34,809 nucleotides of DNA, from the NCBI GenBank assembly GCA_016926755.1, contig JAFGNZ010000185.1, positions 1 through 34,809 of the forward strand, read 5' to 3'. Positions 10,171 to 23,883 of this stretch are shown here, one piece after another. The position numbers and the translations under genes were made by a program. Every line of letters begins with the position of its first letter. Position 1 is the first letter of the stretch. This DNA is from Myxococcaceae bacterium (lineage in GTDB: Bacteria; Myxococcota; Myxococcia; Myxococcales; Myxococcaceae). Below the pieces are notes generated by a model. That model was not told the DNA's origin, did no database searches, and saw nothing but the letters and a program-made list of their open reading frames with translations.

Positions 10171-10896
10171 TCAAGAACCTCCGACAGGAGGGGGCGGCAC
10201 TCGAGGCCGAAACGGGACAACGAGACCATAGAGCCGGAACTCGTAGATGAGTTGCCCTGCGTACTTCTCGATCTCGGGCTTCAACGCGTTCGGGTTATTC
10301 TCGATGTACTTGCGCCAGGCCTCATTCCACGGACCTCCATCCTTCCCCCGATGGATGCGCCGGTGCTCCTCCACCTCCAGGGGCATCGTGTACTGGTCGA
10401 TGTCGATTCCCTTCTCCCTGAACCACTCCTTGAACTCTTTCGGGAAGAGGTGGTGCATCTCATAGGGCTTGCTCCGCAGCGCCTTCAGCTCCTCCAGCAT
10501 CTGCTTCTGGCTGGGGAGCAGCTCCGGCGGCGGCCTCGGCCCCCACGGGATGATGAACACCGACCGAGAGCTTCCCGGAAGTGGCTGCGCGCTTCCCCAG
10601 AACCTCATGGCCGAGCCCTGGCCCTGAGGCAGCACCAGCCCTCCTCCCCTCGTGCGCACCACCTGTCCGGCCATCAGGTAGCCGGCCACCTCCCGGCACC
10701 GGAACACCGCGCACCCTTCTTCGGAGCACAGCGCGACCACGCTCTGCTCTTCCGCGCACGCCTGCTCGAACGGGACGAGCTCTCCCGGCGCCTCGCAGCC
10801 CGCCTCGCCTTCACTCACCACGGGCGCAGTGCCTGCGCACGCCGTCAGCACTCCGCACAGCAGCAGCCACAGCCCGTGGTGATGAAGGTTCTTCAT
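10171..10896 (-). CDS. SitA6-family polymorphic toxin lipoprotein (DUF2380/TIGR02269)
   Basis: A 241-residue lipoprotein. The signal peptide ends in lipobox LTAC (Cys20). A six-cysteine N-terminal region follows (Cys34, 47, 57, 62, 67), then a linker, then a His-rich C-terminal domain: EMHHLFP (His148, His149), the HRRIHRGKDGG block (His178, His182) and WRKYIENN. The HHLFP/HRxIH arrangement is that of HNH/WHH-type nuclease toxins. Known SitA proteins pass between kin cells by TraA/B-dependent outer-membrane exchange and kill siblings lacking the matching SitI. I chose the ATG at 10896 because it opens the signal peptide; the open frame runs on upstream to 11163 only as a shadow of the cysteine-rich gene. 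The nuclease activity is inferred from motifs. The immunity gene follows by 6 bases. Confidence 0.85.
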   Translation of the reverse strand: MKNLHHHGLWLLLCGVLTACAGTAPVVSEGEAGCEAPGELVPFEQACAEEQSVVALCSEEGCAVFRCREVAGYLMAGQVVRTRGGGLVLPQGQGSAMRFWGSAQPLPGSSRSVFIIPWGPRPPPELLPSQKQMLEELKALRSKPYEMHHLFPKEFKEWFREKGIDIDQYTMPLEVEEHRRIHRGKDGGPWNEAWRKYIENNPNALKPEIEKYAGQLIYEFRLYGLVVPFRPRVPPPPVGGS

Positions 10897-10948
10897 GGCG
10901 CTGCGAAAGTACCACGCCCCCTTCTCCCCCCAGCCCTCCCCTGCTGCA

Positions 10949-12271
10949 TCACAGCGGTAGCCGGCCCTCGTCGCAGCGCCTCTGGCAGAGCGAGGGGGAG
11001 AGGCACGTCTGCGTACAAGGGCACAGGATCTGGCCCGTGCGGCACTCGGAAGTGCTCGTGCGGACGCACTGCCCGTTCCGGCAGTCGAAGCCTGTACCGC
11101 ACGAAGTGCCGCAGCGACCGCAGTTCGTGTCGCTGCTCTGGAGGTTGACGCAGCGGCCGCCACAGAGCGTCAAGCCCTGGGTGCACTGGCAGCTGCCTCC
11201 CTGGCAGATCTGGTTCGTGCCGCAACGCTTGCCGCACGTGCCGCAGTTCCGCGCGTCGGTGCGTAGGTCCGCGCACTCACTCGCGCAAGCGGTCAGCCCT
11301 CCCGTGCACTGACAGAGGCCATTGCGGCAGAGCTGGTTCGGACCGCAGCGCTTGTTGCAGAGGCCGCAGTGCTGCTCGTCGGTGCGGGTGTCGACACACT
11401 GGCCAGAGCAGAGGCTGAGCGTCCCCGGGCACAGACACCGGCCGTTTCGGCAGAGCAGATCCGAACCGCACGCTCTCCCGCACTCCCCACAGTGCTCGCC
11501 GTCCGTCTCCGTGTCGACGCACTCGCCACCGCACAGCGTCTGCCCTCCGGCGCAGCCGGTGCGCACGCACTGGCCCTCGCGGCAGTCGAAGTCCTCGCCG
11601 CACGCATTCCCACAGCGCCCGCAGTTCTCGTCGCTGCTCTGGAGGCTGACACAGGCCTCGCCGCAGAGCGCCAGCCCCTGGGTGCACTGGCAGACACCTG
11701 CCTGGCAGAGCTGATCCGCGCCGCACGTGCCGCCGCAACGCCCACAGTTCCGGGCATCGGCCTGGAGGTCCACGCACTCCCCCTCGCATGACGTCTGGCC
11801 CGCCGGGCACTCTGGAGGAGGCGGCTCGCCATCGCGCAACGCAAAGAAGGCCGCCACCCCTCCCCCGAGGATCCCCACGCCGATCAAGATCAGCCACCAG
11901 GGAAAGGCTCTCGCGGGCGCCACGGCGGGCGCGCTCACCGCCACGGAGATGGTGGGGCTCTCCGCGAAGCGCTCGTCAGGCACGTCATTGTCAGCGACGA
12001 CCAGGCGGAAGGTGTAGCGCCCCGGCGGAGTGCCCGGGGGCACCTGAAGGTCCACGATGAACACTTCCGTGCTCCCCGCGGCCATGTCGCGCACGACAGG
12101 GCCCCGCAGGCTCAGCCACGCGAGCGTCATGCTGTCCGAGGGCTGGAGGCTGGCCCGCGCGCGCATGGCAGCGCTCGTGACGTTGGAGACCGTGAAGGAC
12201 ACCTCACCTCGCCCGCTCGGATCCAGCGAGACAGTGGGCGCGGGGGTGGTGATGGCGAACGCTCGCGACAT
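10949..12271 (-). CDS. Membrane protein with six eight-cysteine repeats
   Basis: A 440-residue protein of unknown function. Residues 1-120 form a cysteine-free, beta-rich domain resembling Ig-like or CARDB-type modules (TPAPTVSLDPSG start, PPGRYTFRLVVADND). One transmembrane helix covers 124-144 (WWLILIGVGILGGG). The remainder has six repeats, each with eight Cys in the exact spacing C-x6-C-x3-C-x9-C-x2-C-x3-C-x5-C-x4-C, starting at Cys155, 196, 240, 281, 322 and 363, followed by a degenerate six-Cys tail. There is no N-terminal signal peptide, so the simplest topology puts the cysteine-rich part outside, where disulfides can form, and the beta domain inside. GAGGAGGAAG lies eight bases before the ATG at 12271. 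Similar repeats are frequent in myxobacteria, but I know no assigned function. Confidence 0.85.
   Translation of the reverse strand: MSRAFAITTPAPTVSLDPSGRGEVSFTVSNVTSAAMRARASLQPSDSMTLAWLSLRGPVVRDMAAGSTEVFIVDLQVPPGTPPGRYTFRLVVADNDVPDERFAESPTISVAVSAPAVAPARAFPWWLILIGVGILGGGVAAFFALRDGEPPPPECPAGQTSCEGECVDLQADARNCGRCGGTCGADQLCQAGVCQCTQGLALCGEACVSLQSSDENCGRCGNACGEDFDCREGQCVRTGCAGGQTLCGGECVDTETDGEHCGECGRACGSDLLCRNGRCLCPGTLSLCSGQCVDTRTDEQHCGLCNKRCGPNQLCRNGLCQCTGGLTACASECADLRTDARNCGTCGKRCGTNQICQGGSCQCTQGLTLCGGRCVNLQSSDTNCGRCGTSCGTGFDCRNGQCVRTSTSECRTGQILCPCTQTCLSPSLCQRRCDEGRLPL
11066..11809 (-). repeat. Six tandem coding repeats of about 123 bases
   Basis: These encode the eight-cysteine modules. The period is 41 codons, except 44 between units 2 and 3, where a CVRTG linker adds three residues. 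Units 2 and 6 are closest to each other (QSSDxNCGRCG, FDCRxGQCVRT), and units 1 and 5 share ADARNCG/TDARNCG features, which points to duplication of a four-unit block followed by divergence. Confidence 0.85.
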
Positions 12272-12353
12272 GACCGGCGCTTCCTCCTCGGGTGGGCTGG
12301 CCCGACAAGAGTAGGGAGCATCGCCCCGAGTGAAAGAGCGATCTCACCGCGCC

Positions 12354-12388
12354 GTGCGCTTGCGAACCCAAGCGTGCCCCGTGGGGCA
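12354..12388. promoter_or_regulatory. Two adjacent hairpins between the DUF454 and cysteine-rich genes
   Basis: CGCTTG (12357-12362) pairs with CAAGCG (12369-12374) across a 6-base loop, and G-U pairs would lengthen the stem on a plus-strand RNA. It abuts TGCCCC-GT-GGGGCA, a perfect 14-base palindrome at 12375-12388. No T run follows on either strand, so this is not a standard intrinsic terminator. It may be a binding site or a processing or pausing structure. Confidence 0.35.
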
Positions 12389-12408
12389 GGCCGGGCCGGG
12401 TTCAGCCG

Positions 12409-12825
12409 TCAGGGGCGAGGCCCGCTCGGACGGCTGAGCACGTACGTCGCCCCGACGAGCATGAGCGCCCCGGCGGCGACGAGCACGTGCCACTTCACGC
12501 GCGCGATGAACACCATGATCGACAGGCTCACGAGCATCGCGGAGATGGAGCTCACCTTGACCTTCACCGGGACGATGCCGTGCTCATGCCAGTCCCGAAG
12601 CCGGGGACCGAACCGTGGGTGCGTGTACAGCCAGTGATGGAAGCGGCGTGAGCTGCGCGAGAAGGCCCACAGCGCGACGAGCATGAAGGGCGTCGTCGGC
12701 AGCAGCGGCAGGAACGCGCCCAGCGTCCCAAGGCCCACGCACACGAACCCCAGGGCCATGAAGAGAGACCGGAAGCGAAGGTTGTCTTCGCCCGTGACAG
12801 GAGGGCTCTGCTCGAGCTTCGACAT
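12409..12825 (-). CDS. DUF454 (YbaN-like) inner-membrane protein
   Basis: A 138-residue protein of the DUF454/YbaN family. The diagnostic block is present: GLGTLGAFLPLLPTTPFML, then WAFSRSSRRFHHWLYTHPRFGPRLRDW. The first hydrophobic segment is within residues 20-50, and two more lie near the C-terminus (about 92-108 and 110-128), typical for this small family. Its biochemical role is not known. The ATG at 12825 has GGGAGAG about nine bases upstream. It is divergent from the peptide transporters across 206 bases that hold no other gene. Confidence 0.9.
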   Translation of the reverse strand: MSKLEQSPPVTGEDNLRFRSLFMALGFVCVGLGTLGAFLPLLPTTPFMLVALWAFSRSSRRFHHWLYTHPRFGPRLRDWHEHGIVPVKVKVSSISAMLVSLSIMVFIARVKWHVLVAAGALMLVGATYVLSRPSGPRP

Positions 12826-13031
12826 GGGACCATCTCTCCCTGCTCATCGCCGCTGTGTGCATTCTAGCACCAGCCGGCCGGGCAAGCCCGCGCCCCCCTG
12901 CCATTCTCAAGCCGCCCCGACAGATCGAGCCATGCTGAGCGGCCTCTGGCGAGATTGTCCCGGGCCGCCCTCTGAGGTAGGGAGAAAGGGCTGATCGTTG
13001 GAGTTCCTCCTTCCCGCCGAGACGCCTCCGC

Positions 13032-14480
13032 ATGGCTGACACGCCCCCCGCGACGAGCAACCGCTTCCCGCCGCAGATCCCGTTCATCATCGGCCAGGAG
13101 GCCTGTGAGCGCTTCAGCTTCTACGGGATGCGGAACATCCTCACGGTGTTCCTCATCGACTACCTGCTGAGGAACGCGCACCCGGATCCCGCCGCGCGGG
13201 AGGCGATGGCCAAGTCGCACTTCCACCTGTTCATGTCCGGGGTCTACTTCTTCCCGCTGTTCGGCGGGTACCTGGCGGACCGGTTCTTCGGCAAGTACAA
13301 GGTCATCTTCTGGCTGAGCCTGCTGTACTGCGCGGGCCACGCCTGCCTGGCCCTCTTCGAGAGCAACATCTACGGCTTCTACACGGGCCTGCTCCTCATC
13401 TCGCTCGGCTCGGGCGGCATCAAGCCGTGCGTCTCCGCCATGGTGGGAGATCAGTTCACCGCGGAGAACAAGCACCTGGTGAAGAAGGTCTTCGCCATCT
13501 TCTACTGGTCCATCAACTTCGGCTCGTTCTTCGCCTCGCTCTTCATCCCGCTGGCGCTCAAGAGCCTGGGCCCCGCGGTGGCCTTCGGCATCCCCGGCAT
13601 CCTCATGTTCATCGCCACCGCCATCTACTGGGCCGGCCGGCGCCACTACGTCATCGTCCCGCCCACCGGCCCCAACCCGCACTCGTTCCTCAAGGTGGTC
13701 CTCTCCGCCCTGCACGGCCCGAAGCAGCCGGGCGGTGACTGGCTCTCCCGTGCCCGCGCCGAGCACCCCGAGTCGGCGATCGAGGGCGCGCGCGCCGTCC
13801 TGCGCATCAACCTGCTGCTGATGCCCACCATCCCCTTCTTCTGGATGCTCTTCGATCAGAAGGCCTCCACCTGGGTGGTGCAGGCCCGGTCCATGGATCC
13901 GCAGATCGGCTCCTTCACCTTCCAGCCGAGCCAGATGCAGTTCGTCAACCCGGCCCTGGTGATGATCCTCATCCCGCTGCTCACGGCCGTCATCTACCCG
14001 GCCTTCCAGCGGCTGGGCTGGGAGCTCACCCCGCTGCGCCGCATGCCGCTGGGGCTGGTGATCGGCGCGGCCTCGTACATCATCGCCGGCTACTACCAGG
14101 TGGTCATCGAGGGCGGCGCGCAGCTCAACATCGCCTGGCAGATCCTCCCGTACATCGTGCTCACGCTGGCGGAGGTCCTCGTGTCCACCACGGGGCTGGA
14201 GTTCGCCTATACCCAGGCCCCCCGCGAGATGAAGAGCGTGGTGCAGAGCCTGTGGCTGCTCAACTCCACGCTGGCCAACGTGGCGGTGGCCATCGCCGCC
14301 GCGCTCAACATCTTCACCGGCTCGGCCCAGTTCTTCTTCTACGCGGGGCTGGCGGCGCTGGCGGGCACGGGCATGGCCCTCATGGCGCGCCGGTACAAGG
14401 TCCGCGACTACTACCAGGAGGCGGCGCCCATCCCCGTGGGCGAGCACGCCGCGCCCGGCCTCTCCGCCAAGGGAGCGTAG
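13032..14480 (+). CDS. POT-family proton-coupled oligopeptide transporter (first of two)
   Basis: A 482-residue inner-membrane importer of the POT/PTR2 branch of the major facilitator superfamily, expected to take up di- and tripeptides with protons. The ExxERFxxYG motif is at about residues 23-32 (GQEACERFSFYG). The PTR signature-like FGGYLADRFFGKYK follows, then GSGGIKPCVSAMVGDQF. Near the C-terminus TGLEFAYTQAPREMKS closely matches the corresponding segment of animal PepT transporters. Twelve or more hydrophobic segments fit the family, and the loop after segment 9 is short. The first gene of a pair: the next POT gene starts 9 bases after its stop, so they are likely co-transcribed. Confidence 0.92.
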   Translation: MADTPPATSNRFPPQIPFIIGQEACERFSFYGMRNILTVFLIDYLLRNAHPDPAAREAMAKSHFHLFMSGVYFFPLFGGYLADRFFGKYKVIFWLSLLYCAGHACLALFESNIYGFYTGLLLISLGSGGIKPCVSAMVGDQFTAENKHLVKKVFAIFYWSINFGSFFASLFIPLALKSLGPAVAFGIPGILMFIATAIYWAGRRHYVIVPPTGPNPHSFLKVVLSALHGPKQPGGDWLSRARAEHPESAIEGARAVLRINLLLMPTIPFFWMLFDQKASTWVVQARSMDPQIGSFTFQPSQMQFVNPALVMILIPLLTAVIYPAFQRLGWELTPLRRMPLGLVIGAASYIIAGYYQVVIEGGAQLNIAWQILPYIVLTLAEVLVSTTGLEFAYTQAPREMKSVVQSLWLLNSTLANVAVAIAAALNIFTGSAQFFFYAGLAALAGTGMALMARRYKVRDYYQEAAPIPVGEHAAPGLSAKGA

Positions 14481-14489
14481 GCGCCGCGC

Positions 14490-16520
<2,031 letters not shown>

Positions 16521-16536
16521 CGCCGCGGCGTGGGCC

Positions 16537-19412
<2,876 letters not shown>

Positions 19413-19413
<1 letters not shown>

Positions 19414-20210
19414 CAACGCTTCTGTCCTTCCGTAATCAGGAGGACAGAATACTTCAACGCGTCCGGATCCGACAGCAGGCCCAGATATTGCTCACAGAAG
19501 ACCCGGTAGCCCAGAGTACCCCCGAAAGCCGGTGAAACCACGGGCTCCAGCGTGGTGAAGCGCTGCTTCCAGTCGTTGATCAGCCGGGAGTCCGCCGCGC
19601 CGGCGACGACCCACAGGGGAGTCAGGTGTACCCGCACCGCCTCCAACCCAGCCCGGCGGAAGAGGTGGAACAGCTTCCGGCCCACATAGAGATCCAGCCC
19701 CGCGGCGCCCAGGGCGGAGACGAACAGGCGGCACCCCTCCTCGAGCTCCGGTGAGAGGGGCCAGTTCTGCAGCCCCAGGGCGTCCACATCGGCCACCACC
19801 ACGCGCCCGCCGGGCCGCGCCACGCGGATGAACTCCGCCAGCGCACCCGCCGGGTCGGGCAGGTACTCAATGACGAACTGGCACCACACGTAGTCGAAGG
19901 TGTTGTCCTCCAGCTCCAGCTTGCGGAGATCTCCCTGGAGGAAGGAGCACTGGGGCAGCGGCGCACAGTGGGCGCGCGCCTCGGCCAGCCGCTGCGCGTT
20001 GAGATCCACCCCCAGCACGCTGCCCTGGCGACCCACCACCTCGGCCATCACGGCGGTGATGACGCCGGGGCCGCAGCCGGCATCCAGGGCCCTCATGCCC
20101 GGCGCGAGGCCGGTGGTGAGCAGGTGGCCGTGTACGGGCAGGGCCCGGGCCTGCTCGGCGAGTCGCCGGGCCTCTACCTCGGACTCCATGAGGTAGCTGC
20201 CGCCGCTCAC
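19413..20210 (-). CDS. Class I SAM-dependent methyltransferase
   Basis: A 265-residue enzyme. The SAM-binding motif I is ALDAGCGPGVIT (about residues 41-52). The acidic end of strand 2 is LGVDLNAQR, followed by FLQGDLRKLEL and motif IV FDYVWCQFVIEYLPDP, then ARPGGRVVVADVDALG, as in UbiE/Menaquinone-type small-molecule methyltransferases. The substrate is unknown. The open frame extends upstream into the neighbouring gene, but I choose GTG 20210: it overlaps the upstream stop as GTGA (4 bases) and has GAGGATC about ten bases before it. An ATG at 20189 is an alternative. At the other end its TGA overlaps the kinase ATG. Sitting between a PilZ protein and a kinase suggests a signalling or modification role rather than housekeeping metabolism. 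Confidence 0.88.
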
Positions 20211-22621
20211 GCCGCGCGATCCTCGTCCTGATCCAGGTGGCGCGCGGAGCGGTTCTGGAGGCGCTCGAAGACGGCGGCCATCAGCATGTGCCACGTCCGC
20301 GCGGTGCTGCGGTGGAAGGTCCACTCGGCCACGCGGCAGTGCCAGCGGAACCCGAGCGACACCAGCCCCTCCACCTCATCATCCTGGACGAGCGCCAGCG
20401 CCGAGGCCTTGCCCTGCTCCCGGTAGTGCTCCACGCACCGGGCCGCCAGCGCCTCCCGCGCCTCGGCGGCGCGCGGGTGCTGGGGATCCGGCACGACGAA
20501 GGAGAAGGCCGTCGTCATCTCCGGCCAGCTCAGGCCGGGCGTGGCCTCCTCCGCCAGCGCCATCGCCAGCGGCGCGTCCTCGCCGTCCACGACGAAGAGG
20601 GAGCGCCCGCGCTGCAGCCCGTGGACGGCGTAGCGCTTGGAGAGCGTATTCATCCGCGCCTCCTGGGCCAGCAGATCATCGGCCATCAGCCGCACCACGT
20701 CGCCGCGCGCGCGCAGGCTGTCCTCCATCCACCGCAGATCCGCCTGGGTGGCGGGCCGCACCTGGGGCAGCTCCTTGCGCGTGCGCAGGGGCTGGGAGAA
20801 GGCCAGGCGCGTGTAGTTCATCGTCCGCAGGTCCGTGAGGCCCTCGATGTACATGGAGCGGGCGATCCAGCCGAAGACGCGATCCGGCCACTTGTTCTGG
20901 ATGCGCCAGAAGATGCGCAGGTAGTGCACGTCCTCGTGGGCCTCGGCGTAGTCCACGCAGAGGGCGGACAGCTCCCGGGAGATGCTCTCGCCCCGGCGCA
21001 CCGTGGGCAGCACCATGAGGTGCTGGAACATCCACGTGTGCGAGTGCGTCCGCACCCCGGAGACGTGGCCGAGCAGCTCCGGCCCGTCGCAGTAGAGGAA
21101 GGTGCGGGTGAGCCCCTCGCTCGCGCCGGCCAGCTTCTGGTGCGTGTCCTCCAGCACCTGCAGGTGCGGCCCCTCCTCGAAGGGGTAGTCGGGGTGGAAC
21201 AGATGCACCTTCTGCGCCAGCTCCCAGATCTTGCTGAACGGCTCGGTGCGCCCATCCCGCACCTGGGGGCAGCGCGCCTGCACGAAGGCGTTGATGACGG
21301 CCTGGCGGGCCTCGGGCCGCACTTGGGTCAGCCGCATCCCGCAGCGGAAGGGCCGGGCCATGCCTCCAGCGGTCTGATCCAGCAGCGGCGCGTTGTCTCG
21401 CACCTCCGCGCTGCAGAGCGCCCGCGCGCCGTCCGGCAGGAGCAGCGTGAGCTCGTCGATGATGAGCCCCACCGGCAGCACCTCGCGGGCCGCGTCATAG
21501 ACGATGGACAGCCCCATGGGCTGCAGATCCATCACCGGGTGCTCGCTGTGCTCTCCCGTGATGGGGGAGAGGATCGAGATGGCGAAGGGCTGCTCCTGGT
21601 CGGCGCGGAACCGCATGCTGGCGCGGCGGTGGTACATGGACAGGCTGCGCGGCAGCGAGAGGGTGAAGCCGTCCGCCTCGGTGCGCACCACGGCCGCCCA
21701 GCCGCGATAGCTCTTGCCGCTCATGTCGAAGAACACCTGCACCACGTCCCCCACCGAGACCGTCCACTGCTGGGGGTTGCCGCACCGCAGCTCCGGGCGC
21801 AGGCCCTGCCCGTCCTCGATGAGCGTGGCGGCCAGCTCCTCCCGGAACCGCACCCCCTGCACGAGCATGCACTGCAGCGAGGGCTGCCGGCGCAGCGCGC
21901 GCCGCATCACCGCGAGCACGCGCACGAAGTCATCGATGGTGGCCAGCTCCACGTACCCGATGCCGGCGCCCGCCCGCTCGATCTGGACGCCGACGCGGAA
22001 GAAGGCATCCCCATGCGTGCGCTCCAGCCCGATGTGCCGGACGAAGCCGCCCCCGGCGCGCAGCACCACCTGGCCGGCCCGCTCCACCCGCAAGTCGAAC
22101 AGGCGGGTGCCGGGCGGGAGCTTCTCGATGGGGGCGTCCACTGGCAGCTTGAGCAGGAAGCCCTCGTTGCCCACGTTCAGGCAGAGGGCGTGCAGCGTCT
22201 GCCCCTCCACGGTGAAGCAGGCATGCAGCCCCACCGTGGGCACGCGCTTGGAGGAGCGCTGCCGCAGCAGCTCGCGCAGGCTGCGGATCATCTCCTCCAC
22301 GGAGACGGTGGGATCCACCGTGTGGAACTCGTGCCCCTCGGCCGCGACGTCCACCAGCTCACGCATGGCCTCCGTCTCGGACTTGGGGCACAGGAACACC
22401 CGCAGCGCCCGGGGCGCCAGCCGCTCCAGATCCCGGATGAAGCGCCGGGCCTCCATGGCGTCCGCCAGCACCACGTCCGGCACCCGCTCCGCCAGCGTGC
22501 GGGCCGCGTCCTCCCGCGAGGAGACGGCGACAATCTCCCGAGGGGCCAGGGCGGCCACCAGCCCGGCGCGCAGCACCGGATCGGGATGGACGATCAATAC
22601 CGATTGCTCGCGCGTGAGCAT
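20207..22621 (-). CDS. Receiver-like / PilZ / GNAT-like multidomain protein
   Basis: An 804-residue cytoplasmic protein and first gene of the operon. Residues 6-120 look like a receiver: VLIVHPDPVLRAGLV, Asp54 in VVLADAME as possible phosphoacceptor, and Lys80 in FLCPKSE. From about 125 a PilZ-like barrel follows (CLNVGNEGF), then a YcgR/PilZ pair around 280-420 with RRASMRF for the RxxxR motif and MDLQPMG where DxSxxG is expected, so cyclic-di-GMP binding is uncertain. From about 490 the protein resembles GNAT acyltransferases (LLGHVSGVRTHSHTWMFQHLMVLP), with a second possible GNAT-like half near 590-780 (VRPATQADLRWMEDSL, SLGFRWHCRVAEWTFHR). ATG 22621 is preferred because AGGAGG sits five bases before it; a GTG at 22627 would overlap the Shine-Dalgarno. 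Domain calls are from motifs only; the GNAT calls are the weakest. Confidence 0.82.
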   Translation of the reverse strand: MLTREQSVLIVHPDPVLRAGLVAALAPREIVAVSSREDAARTLAERVPDVVLADAMEARRFIRDLERLAPRALRVFLCPKSETEAMRELVDVAAEGHEFHTVDPTVSVEEMIRSLRELLRQRSSKRVPTVGLHACFTVEGQTLHALCLNVGNEGFLLKLPVDAPIEKLPPGTRLFDLRVERAGQVVLRAGGGFVRHIGLERTHGDAFFRVGVQIERAGAGIGYVELATIDDFVRVLAVMRRALRRQPSLQCMLVQGVRFREELAATLIEDGQGLRPELRCGNPQQWTVSVGDVVQVFFDMSGKSYRGWAAVVRTEADGFTLSLPRSLSMYHRRASMRFRADQEQPFAISILSPITGEHSEHPVMDLQPMGLSIVYDAAREVLPVGLIIDELTLLLPDGARALCSAEVRDNAPLLDQTAGGMARPFRCGMRLTQVRPEARQAVINAFVQARCPQVRDGRTEPFSKIWELAQKVHLFHPDYPFEEGPHLQVLEDTHQKLAGASEGLTRTFLYCDGPELLGHVSGVRTHSHTWMFQHLMVLPTVRRGESISRELSALCVDYAEAHEDVHYLRIFWRIQNKWPDRVFGWIARSMYIEGLTDLRTMNYTRLAFSQPLRTRKELPQVRPATQADLRWMEDSLRARGDVVRLMADDLLAQEARMNTLSKRYAVHGLQRGRSLFVVDGEDAPLAMALAEEATPGLSWPEMTTAFSFVVPDPQHPRAAEAREALAARCVEHYREQGKASALALVQDDEVEGLVSLGFRWHCRVAEWTFHRSTARTWHMLMAAVFERLQNRSARHLDQDEDRAA

Positions 22622-22626
22622 CAGCA

Positions 22627-22632
22627 CCTCCT
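22627..22632 (-). promoter_or_regulatory. Shine-Dalgarno of the PilZ operon
   Basis: AGGAGG on the minus strand, five bases before ATG 22621. It decides the start, because the upstream GTG at 22627 lies within it. Confidence 0.8.
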
Positions 22633-22852
22633 GAAGCGCGCGCCATCGGGGCTCTGCCGGGCCTGCCTCATCACAGACTCTCCATGCGCGCCAGGGAGCG
22701 CCCCAGCCGCCGAGAGGGGCGCAGGCCAGGGAGCGAGTTCAGCGAACCCAAAAGCTAGCCGCTTTCCCGCGTGAAGAAAAGTTGCCCCGATGGGTTCTGC
22801 CGTGAAGTGGAATGAACGGTATTTTCTTCGTCTCGCGAACTAAAGAAGGATC

Positions 22853-22858
22853 AGGAGG
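22853..22858 (+). promoter_or_regulatory. Shine-Dalgarno of nadA
   Basis: AGGAGG four bases before ATG 22863. It supports that start over the longer open frame beginning at 22812. Confidence 0.8.
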
Positions 22859-22862
22859 GCCG

Positions 22863-23792
22863 ATGGGCGCCGAGATGGACCATGAGACGAAGATCCAGGA
22901 GCTGAAGCGATCACTCAACGCTGTCATCCTGGCGCACTATTACCAGGAGAGTGAAATCCAGGACGTGGCGGACTTCGTCGGCGACAGCCTGGCGCTGGCC
23001 CAGGCCGCGGCGAAGACGACGGCGGACGTCATCGTCTTCTGCGGCGTCCACTTCATGGCGGAGACGGCGAAGATCCTCAACCCGACGAAGCAGGTGCTGC
23101 TGCCGGATCTGAAGGCGGGGTGTTCGCTGTCGGACCGGTGCCCGCCGGGGGCCTTCAAGGCGTTCAAGGAGAAACACCCGGACGCCTTCGTGGTGAGCTA
23201 CGTGAACAGCTCGGCGGCGGTGAAGGCGATGAGCGACGTGATCTGCACGTCCTCCAACGCGGTGAAGATCGTCAACCGCGTGCCCCGGGATCGGCAGGTG
23301 CTCTTCGCGCCGGATCAGCACCTGGGCCGGCACGTGATGAAGCAGACGGGCCGGGACATGGTGCTGTGGCCGGGCAGCTGCATCGTCCACGAGATCTTCA
23401 GCGAGAAGAGGCTGGTGCAGCTCAAGGTGGAGCACCCGGACGCGGAGGTGGTCGCCCACCCGGAGTGCGAGCAGGCGGTCCTCCGGCACGCGGACTTCAT
23501 CGGCTCTACCAAGGGCATCCTCGACTACGTGGTGGCCAGCCCGAAGCAGAAGTTCATCGTGGTGACGGAGGCGGGGATCATCCACCAGATGCAGCTCAAG
23601 GCGCCGGGCAAGACGTACATCCCCGCCCCGCCGGACAACGGGTGCTCGTGCAACGAGTGCCCGTACATGCGGCTCAACACGCTGGAGAAGCTCTACCTGT
23701 GCATGCGCGACCGGACGCCGGAGCTGCTGCTGCCGGAGGAGCTGCAGAACGCCGCGCGCGCCCCGCTCCAGCGCATGCTGGAGTGGTCCTGA
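22863..23792 (+). CDS. nadA: Quinolinate synthase (NadA)
   Basis: Makes quinolinate from iminoaspartate and dihydroxyacetone phosphate in de novo NAD synthesis; a cytoplasmic 4Fe-4S enzyme. It is 309 residues from ATG 22863, typical of the compact NadA type. Conserved blocks are [39 protein letters not shown] (Cys87), [18 protein letters not shown] (Cys173), [14 protein letters not shown] and [15 protein letters not shown] (Cys266). Cys87, 173 and 266 are the expected cluster ligands. The frame extends 17 codons upstream to GTG/ATG-like starts, but AGGAGG fixes the start at 22863. It is divergent from the PilZ operon across 241 bases. nadB and nadC are not in the window. Confidence 0.97.
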   Translation: MGAEMDHETKIQELKRSLNAVILAHYYQESEIQDVADFVGDSLALAQAAAKTTADVIVFCGVHFMAETAKILNPTKQVLLPDLKAGCSLSDRCPPGAFKAFKEKHPDAFVVSYVNSSAAVKAMSDVICTSSNAVKIVNRVPRDRQVLFAPDQHLGRHVMKQTGRDMVLWPGSCIVHEIFSEKRLVQLKVEHPDAEVVAHPECEQAVLRHADFIGSTKGILDYVVASPKQKFIVVTEAGIIHQMQLKAPGKTYIPAPPDNGCSCNECPYMRLNTLEKLYLCMRDRTPELLLPEELQNAARAPLQRMLEWS

Positions 23793-23883
23793 CGCGCGGC
23801 GTCGATTCCGTGGAGTGTCATCCAGCACAGGAAACCCGATCTGGCAGCTTGCGCCGGACGGGCCGGGGTGAGATGGAGCACGC

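Noticed and set aside
10897-11163. N-terminal extension of the SitA6-like frame to 11163
   Set aside because: It overlaps the cysteine-rich gene in another frame and would bury the signal peptide; the ATG at 10896 is correct.
22737-22747. GTTC-AGC-GAAC inverted repeat upstream of nadA
   Set aside because: Arms are only four bases and the flanks do not extend; likely chance.
22751-22765. AAAGC-TAGCC-GCTTT hairpin
   Set aside because: Five-base stem with no T run or position relative to a promoter that gives it meaning.
22812-22862. Longer nadA start at 22812
   Set aside because: AGGAGG before ATG 22863 and family length support the shorter form.
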